From positions 3,849,047 to 3,913,046 of the forward strand of contig NC_087388.1 in assembly GCF_963675165.1 (NCBI RefSeq): DNA of 64,000 nucleotides, written 5' to 3'. The notes under the pieces were generated by a model. It saw only the letters and a list, made by a program, of their open reading frames with translations, did not search any database and had not been told where the DNA came from. Origin of the DNA: Halichondria panicea. Taxonomy: Eukaryota; Porifera; Demospongiae; Suberitida; Halichondriidae. The translations under genes were made by a program, and so were the position numbers. Below, in pieces: positions 58,065 through 64,000 of this stretch (its first letter is position 1; every line of letters starts with the position of its first letter).

Positions 58065-60696
58065 TCAATTTACAGACAAGGTGACTTGAACTGGTTTTTC
58101 AGGCACGACCTTGATCACGTTCACATAGAGCATCTGTGTGTCTTCATCCAGGCTGTGAGTCACTGTGTTCTCGCTCAAAATGTCCACTTTCATTCCATAC
58201 GAGAATGCATAATTTTTGGCAGTGAAGATCTCTGTTGGCTTGCTAACACAAGGCTCCTCAGTACACGGCATGTAGGTGAGTTGGAACACTTTTTTGTCTG
58301 GATCAAAGCTATACTTGGAGGGAGTCCCAGCAATCTTGTGAGGGAATGGTCTTGCTAACAAGGAAATTACTGTGGAGTTGTTCACCTTAGGATCAGGAGT
58401 GAGATACCAAAAAGTCCAGCCATGCATAAACTCATCCATTTTATTTGTGGCGTGATGAATAAGATCAGGAGTCACTCCTTGACCAGTATCTCCAAACTCT
58501 GTCATAAATCCACCCAGTCCTAGTTTCTTCGTATCAGAGTCGCGAACATCGTACATAGAGTCAGTGAGTAGGTCACACCCGTCTTTGGAGAGCAATGAGA
58601 CGATGTAGTTGAGAAAGGTGTGTGGCTGCTTTGAATCGACAAAGAGACAGTAGACGTGGTAGGCGAGGACCTGTCGATCGTTATACTCTGGTCCACCTGG
58701 TCCCTCAGTGAACCCAACCGGCCATGCATCGAGGAAGTTTCCTCCAGTAGCAGGCTCGAAGAAAATGATCGAATCATTGTCAAGTGATCGAATGTACTCG
58801 TGCAGTTTAGTATACATTTTCTCCAGATTATTTTTGTCAGATTCGTGAGGGAACCACAAATTCCAGTGTGGGTTTGTTGGAACAAATTCCTCAAAGTTTA
58901 GTGGCACGTCGCCCAACCACGGCTCATTGATTAGTTCATAGCCAAGAACGTTCGGGTAGTCTTTAACTTTACTGACAATTAACTTCCAAAATTCACCAAA
59001 ACGATCCAAAATCCCCTCGTCATTATCGTACAGCCTTTGAGCAGCAGCACCCACACCATATGTAACATAGCAACTAGACCATCCAAATATTTTCTGATTC
59101 ACTTCGTCACAATTTGTCAGTTGAGTATCGTTATTATAAGTTGGTGTAACGATGGGTAATGGATAGGCCTTTTTTCCTTTAGGATCGTACTCACTTGAGT
59201 ATCCATGGGAATAAGCAGATGGGATACCATGAGCGTTGCAGAACAGTGGGCTCCAACAGTCTTGATGCATGTCAAGTATGACATGGATATCGTGTTCATT
59301 CAGACGAGCAATAAGGTCAGCAACAGCGTCTACATAGGTCATGTCGTAGTTACCAGGGGTGGGCTCTGCGCGGTGCCAGTGGAAACCGAACCTGACAACA
59401 TTGAGTCCCCACTGCAGGGGAGAAGAGATTTTATCAACGGTTAATTATGATCCATTACATTGATGATACCAGATCTCGTATAAAATATAGCACCGCGTAT
59501 TTTCAAGGAGCTAAAATTTCGCAGAGTGACCTGAAATGTTAGTGCTTTGAATCATTGATACTGTAGGAGTGTGGTCATTTGAACCTCTATATTCCTTACA
59601 TGTAAGTGCTTGCGAACCGCAGTATTGCGAGGGATATAACCAATGAATAAATTCGCACTCATATTATGGCAATGTAAATCGTAGCCAATAGTCCTTTAGC
59701 AGGTATGTAACATAGTATATTCTGTTAAAAACAATTTTCCAGGCCATCTAACTGCTGTTGGAAAGCCATTTAAGAAGCAGAATGCAGCAGAGTCGTTGTG
59801 ATGTCATAATTAACGCGATGTCATCAGGTTAAGTACATTCCAGAGTGTGAATTGCACATTGCAATGATACATGATCTGCATAGCCGCCTAGTGATTCCTC
59901 TTATCTATTTAAAGGACGCCAAATAGTAATATTCAAAGGTTGCAATAATTATTTTTGCAACAATTAACCTATAGCAGCTACGATCCAGCGCCATAAGTCA
60001 GTCTCCTAGTTTTTGTAGCGGATGAGGTGGGTACAGTCAGTGTTTAAAGGTAAGAACTTGTACATAAAGAAACTTGTAATAGCTGGCTCAGTTTTATGTA
60101 CAAGTTCCTATCTTTAAACTCTGATTAGTACTGTTATCATAGTAGGCGGCTTAAGATCACATGTGTTTGCAATGGATAAACACTCTACTTCACACTCCAG
60201 CTGATGATGTCATGTTTAATTAGGTCATGCAAAGTCAATTTGTAGTTTCTCAGCATCAGCTTTCCAATATCACGTGATCCCTATTAAAGAGATAAACTTC
60301 AATGAATCACTTCCGTTTATTGAGGGTGAGTTAGCAATTAAAACTTGCTTTTTAGGAATAGTAGCCTGAGAAACTACAAATGTCAATTTGTATGAGTAAT
60401 CGCATATTTAACTTCTGAAACGGAAAGACTATTGCAGTAGTTACTCGCTCCTTCTCTCTTCTCTCTATTAAACTCACCACTTTCAACATTGCCATCTGTT
60501 CGTCAGTGTAGTTGGCGAGCACATTTGGAGAGCCGTTATTCTCCAGAGACAGTCCGTGGAAGACCCTCACTCGCCCATCCTCTCTGCTCACGTAGAGTCG
60601 TGTCTTTGGGTCAATCTTGATCTTGTCAGGGTCACCCCAGGAGAGCTCCACTGACAGTGCACACAGGAGGGCAGTTAGAAGTAGTGAAACATTCAT
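58065..60696 (-). CDS. Secreted GH5 glycosidase, endoglycoceramidase-like
   Basis: Two exons, 60696-60478 and 59411-58065, phase 0, give 521 aa. A signal peptide (MNVSLLLTALLCALSVELSWG) is followed by a GH5 barrel. Visible family positions are FHGLSLENNG near the N-terminus, NVVRFGFHWHRAEPTPG, LDMHQD, the acid/base Glu in LINEPW (E236) and the nucleophile Glu in FMTEFGDTG (E378). A beta-sandwich-like C-terminal domain ends the protein. DMHQD with NEPW and TEFG, plus the overall length, fit endoglycosylceramidases, which release the whole glycan from glycosphingolipids and are known from cnidarians and actinobacteria. Substrate is inferred. The joined exons restore the expected strand (AMLKV|WGLNVV). 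Confidence 0.9.
60039..60118. repeat. Hairpin in the GH5 intron
   Basis: 'tttaaaggtaagaacttgta' plus 'cataaa' pairs with 'tttatgtacaagttcctatc' plus 'tttaaa' around a loop of about 28 nt, with one or two mismatches. A small foldback element or a small-RNA precursor are the options; the sequence alone does not decide. Confidence 0.8.
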
Positions 60697-61112
60697 TGTC
60701 TGCAAACACATAATGTACACCATAAAATTATAGTGTCAATCCCTCCTACTTGTGAAAACTAATACTCTAACACATAGACAGCTAGCTATTTATAAATAGA
60801 TGTAGATATCTATAGCCTTTTTGCTATCTCTGTAATAATTATGTCAATGGTGTCCCTATAGATAGTGGATCAGCTTACCTAGATCTATACAGTATATAAC
60901 TACCTTCCTTCAAGTGTTTCGTGGAGTGGACATAGAGTTTGAATGATACTGATAATTTTTATCATGTAGAATAATAATGTGGAATACTTGCTCCACATGA
61001 CCAAAACCACATGACCACTGAAAAATGTTAGAGTGGGTGTATCTGTTTGTTCTACACCCACACACATGCAATTATGCTGTTGGCATAGTCCTTGCATTCA
61101 CTACATTACCAA
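60697..61112. other. Intergenic upstream of the GH5 gene
   Basis: No exon seen. It should contain the GH5 promoter; 'ttataaata' at about 60788 is a possible but distant TATA-like motif. Confidence 0.35.
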
Positions 61113-61610
61113 AAACCTGTTTCCACCATACAATTAGATACACATGTAGATCTACATGTAAAACAAAAAGTGAGCAATGATGGCTTCTAGATCTAGAACT
61201 GGTGAGGATTTGAAGTGGAGATGGTCTATACCACTTTATATGCTGAGACTTGCATACTGTATGCACAATTGCAGATCGATGGCTGACTCGCTCACTGTAC
61301 TACAAGTTTTTTGATCAAAAATTTCTCACATAATTATATAAGCAGCAGGAATCTCTTGTATACTAACAGTTCCTTCAGCCTGAAAATTCTTCACTGCTTT
61401 TACGGCATGCAATACAGTGGACAAATTTCTTTAAGGGTATAATTTTTTTCGCAGGTTAAGCCATTTTGTGAAATTCCCGTGTAATAATTACAAAATTGGT
61501 AAAATCTGCGAAAATGTTAGCTGTACCCGTTATACAATATATGTAGTTCTAGAAGCCATCATTGCTACATGTTGCTTGCATAGCAACATTGTATGGTGGT
61601 TTTGTGGTAT
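61113..61610. repeat. Foldback repeat, about 500 bp
   Basis: Two inverted segment pairs are nested: 'aaaaacctgtttccaccata' with 'tatggtggttttgtgg' at the outside, and 'gagcaatgatggcttctaga' with 'tctagaagccatcattgct' inside. The arms differ in spacing, so this is a diverged foldback element. The 'tttcgcaggttaagccattt' part near 61450 is reminiscent of the CCGTATAG-type MITEs. Confidence 0.6.
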
Positions 61611-61814
61611 AATTCATTTTTGCAAGGTATTTGCAAACAGCTGACCCAGTCATGTCTCGATCATGACATTATTGGTACATATACGTATCATGCTGGCATT
61701 TCTCAAGACAAATGACAATCATTAAAAACGATATCAAAAAATGAAGCCATAAAAACGAGGATTATTAGAGATGATAGTAATTATAGTAGAGAAGTGGAGA
61801 ATATTATGCGTGAT

Positions 61815-64000
61815 TCAGTTTGCTTGTTCAATGACAACATAGGTGGACTGATACAAGTTCTTGGCAGGCAGGAAAAAAGGATCCAACTCTGAGGAGATGA
61901 CTAACTCAAATGCGACAGTCTTGGGGGGCAGTAAGTAAGGGTCCACATAGATATCCACACCTTTCTCCTGCTCATCATTGTACAAAGTCTACAAGGGAAA
62001 AGTAAAATTCAACTACAGTAGTACTATTGTGACTAATGAGCCAGGAATACATGTAATTGGCATATTGATGCTGTAACGATCGGTATGAAGCTATATTTCA
62101 TATATCTCTCTAACATACTCATACAGTTAGAGCTAGGGTCTCTGCAGCACCATAGCTGCAGTCTCAGGGTAGGCTTGTAAATAATGTCATGTTATTTACC
62201 AAGGTAAAACGACAATTATCTGGATAATCATGTTACGGTGCTAGTAATCATGCTACCTGCTGTCTCATGCATGTGAATGCACTAACCTGTACAACAATAC
62301 GGCTGTTTGGGGTGAGTAAAGTGTGAGCCACCTCATTGCTGACTGCTGAAATGGAAGAGGAGGGTGATACCACCACAGCCTCTATGAGAAAGAAAAATGA
62401 CTGCTCAGATAGGCCCTCTTTGGCAATTTTGACTACGTCTTCAAAGCATTCATCATAGTGAAGTCGTGTGATGGTATACGAGGGTTGAGTGAATCCAATT
62501 CTAATAGCTGCAGTGAAAAAAGTAAGCAGTTAGACAGGTTCCTAAAGTTAAACAGTATAATTATATATTACCTACCTATAATAATTATATCTAACAGCAA
62601 AAAGAAAAAAAACTGGTCTTGCTGTGCAATAACCATCTACATGGTACAATAACATTCCTGTGAGGTTACAACTGTACGTGCTATAGTCTGTGCTAGTATA
62701 TATAAAGAGTAACTGTCACTATAGAGCCGTTATTAATTTTTCTATTACGTGACATCATACATAATTATATAGAACTTACAATCATTATCCACAATTGTAC
62801 AGAGACTGACTTGTTGCTCCCCAACTTCCACTAGTGAACTAGTTCCCTCCGTTGTGTCTAGTCTGACAACAAAGTGCTCTTCGGGGGCCTCGTTAACGGC
62901 ATCATCGATAATGGGTACAGACACAGGCAAGTCGCTGATGGGAGAGTCTTCGTCTGCTGGAAACTGTACCACTATTGTATGGGGCTCAAAGTCATGGCCA
63001 CCTGTGAATATAGACCAGATAAGTATTATCATTGCAAATGTCCAGGTCCACAAAATAATAATTGTGTATTGAGATCGTAAATTAAATTTTACCTCTTGCT
63101 CTGTTTGGAACGTTTGCCAATGAGTATTTATTAGTGGGGGTGGGGATGTTTGGTAGAGTCACGTCAGACCATGCCATTGCCAAGGCCACAGTTTGTGGTG
63201 TGATTATGAGGGGGAGGGGTGTGGCAATCCTTTTGTCCTTCTTTATAACCACAGTTATGGTCCCATTTGATTCTGACACTCTGTAGTCAGCACTGGTCAT
63301 GGACACCTTCAAAACTGCAACGAGAGGGTAAAACATATGACTAGCGTAATTAACGCTGAATTATAATTATGACTGAAAATCGGTTCAAAAAGAAGGATAA
63401 TTATAATTTTAGGCCTGTGGTTTCTTCAGACTAGCTACTACATAATTATGGCTTGATCAAATGCCATAGTAGGTTCACAACGGCGTCTACTGTAACTGCA
63501 TTCAGTTAGTATAAACATTATAGCCTAACTCTCCTAACTATCACCACAGCCAGCCAGCAGCTTAATTGCAAAACAACAAAACTAGCTGCTCTTGACGTTG
63601 ACTCACCATCCGAGTCTACTAGTGTGACAGCAAGAGATCCTCGTAGCATCCCCACGGGGGCGGACCCTCCCACGAGCTCCAGTCTTAGTGTGAACTGCTC
63701 ATCAGGCTCCAGAGCCAGTCCGTCCAAGAATGTGTCCACCTCTATCACAGAGGGTGCAGTTGAGGAGATGGTGACCAGCTGTGGACTTACTGTGTAGTCG
63801 ACCTTGTCTGCAGTGTGTGTATGTGTGTGTGAGTGAGTGAGTGGATGAGATCTATAGCTGTGCATACATGAATCGTATGGTGGAGGGTATATACGTGCAT
63901 GGGGGATATTAATTCATGTGTGTTGCTATTCATTATGTCGTTATACTCACTCTGTGTGGTTCCCTGGTCCACAATCACTTTAAAGGTGAGATTTGGTCCT
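61815..64000 (-). CDS. Calx-beta repeat extracellular protein, 3' part (5' end beyond window)
   Basis: Six exons are visible: 64000-63951 (cut by the window edge), 63807-63607, 63314-63093, 63001-62780, 62507-62287 and 61988-61815 (stop). The window-edge exon plus 63807-63607 give the end of one Calx-beta unit (DYTVSPQ, ALEPDEQFTLRLE, VTLVDSDG). The next two exons form a full unit: a first half (ADYRVSESNGTITVVIKKD) and a second half (HDFEPHTIVVQFPADE, IIDDAVNEAPEEHFVVRL, TIVDND). The last two exons form a diverged unit. Calx-beta domains bind Ca2+ in exchangers and occur in matrix proteins such as FRAS1/FREM and VLGR1. Internal exons are phase 1-1, suited to module duplication. No transmembrane segment precedes the stop, so a secreted end is inferred. 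Confidence 0.85.

Overview
The window looks like nuclear DNA of an early-branching animal, most likely a demosponge. It is AT-rich, genes on both strands are split by many short GT-AG introns, and the gene set is animal-like: a SIPA1L-type RapGAP with a PDZ domain, COMMD1, TM2-domain proteins, Calx-beta matrix repeats, and Death and TRAF/MATH domains. No bacterial operon, CRISPR array, rRNA or tRNA gene was recognised. The species is an inference. All exon models were built by hand from frame, splice signals and family knowledge.

Layout. At 1-7 kb there is one small four-helix membrane protein (minus, 1956-2821) surrounded by mobile-element and minisatellite DNA. At 7.2-18.2 kb a 20-exon secreted metalloprotease on the plus strand joins a leishmanolysin (M8) catalytic region, an EGF module and an ITIH-C-terminal-like domain. 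At 18.4-24.7 kb three tandem minus-strand paralogues each encode a Death domain, one transmembrane segment and a TRAF-type MATH domain. At 26.3-42.4 kb lies a complete 21-exon SIPA1-like RapGAP/PDZ gene (1513 aa) with a 5.6-kb first intron. At 43.1-46.7 kb (minus) is an intron-containing, secreted, probably GPI-anchored M23 (LytM-type) metallopeptidase with an intact active site. It diverges from a TM2-domain gene (46.9-49.2 kb, plus), which converges on a second TM2-domain gene (49.8-51.5 kb, minus). A small unknown ORF and COMMD1 follow (54.1-57.5 kb, plus). Then come an endoglycoceramidase-like GH5 enzyme (58.1-60.7 kb, minus) and the 3' part of a Calx-beta repeat protein (61.8 kb to the window end, minus).

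Two themes stand out. The first is the Death-TM-MATH cluster. It joins in one membrane protein two modules that normally meet as separate partners in TNF/Toll-type signalling, and its copies look shaped by gene conversion. The second is a dense set of short inverted-repeat elements (MITEs). Four carry 9-10-bp target-site duplications, three of these with TAG-starting termini, and one element with an 8-bp duplication is nested inside another whose intact relative lies 6 kb away. Several other genes are secreted or surface proteins that could meet microbes, glycolipid or matrix (M8-ITIH protease, M23 peptidase, GH5 enzyme, Calx-beta protein). A shared role is only a guess.
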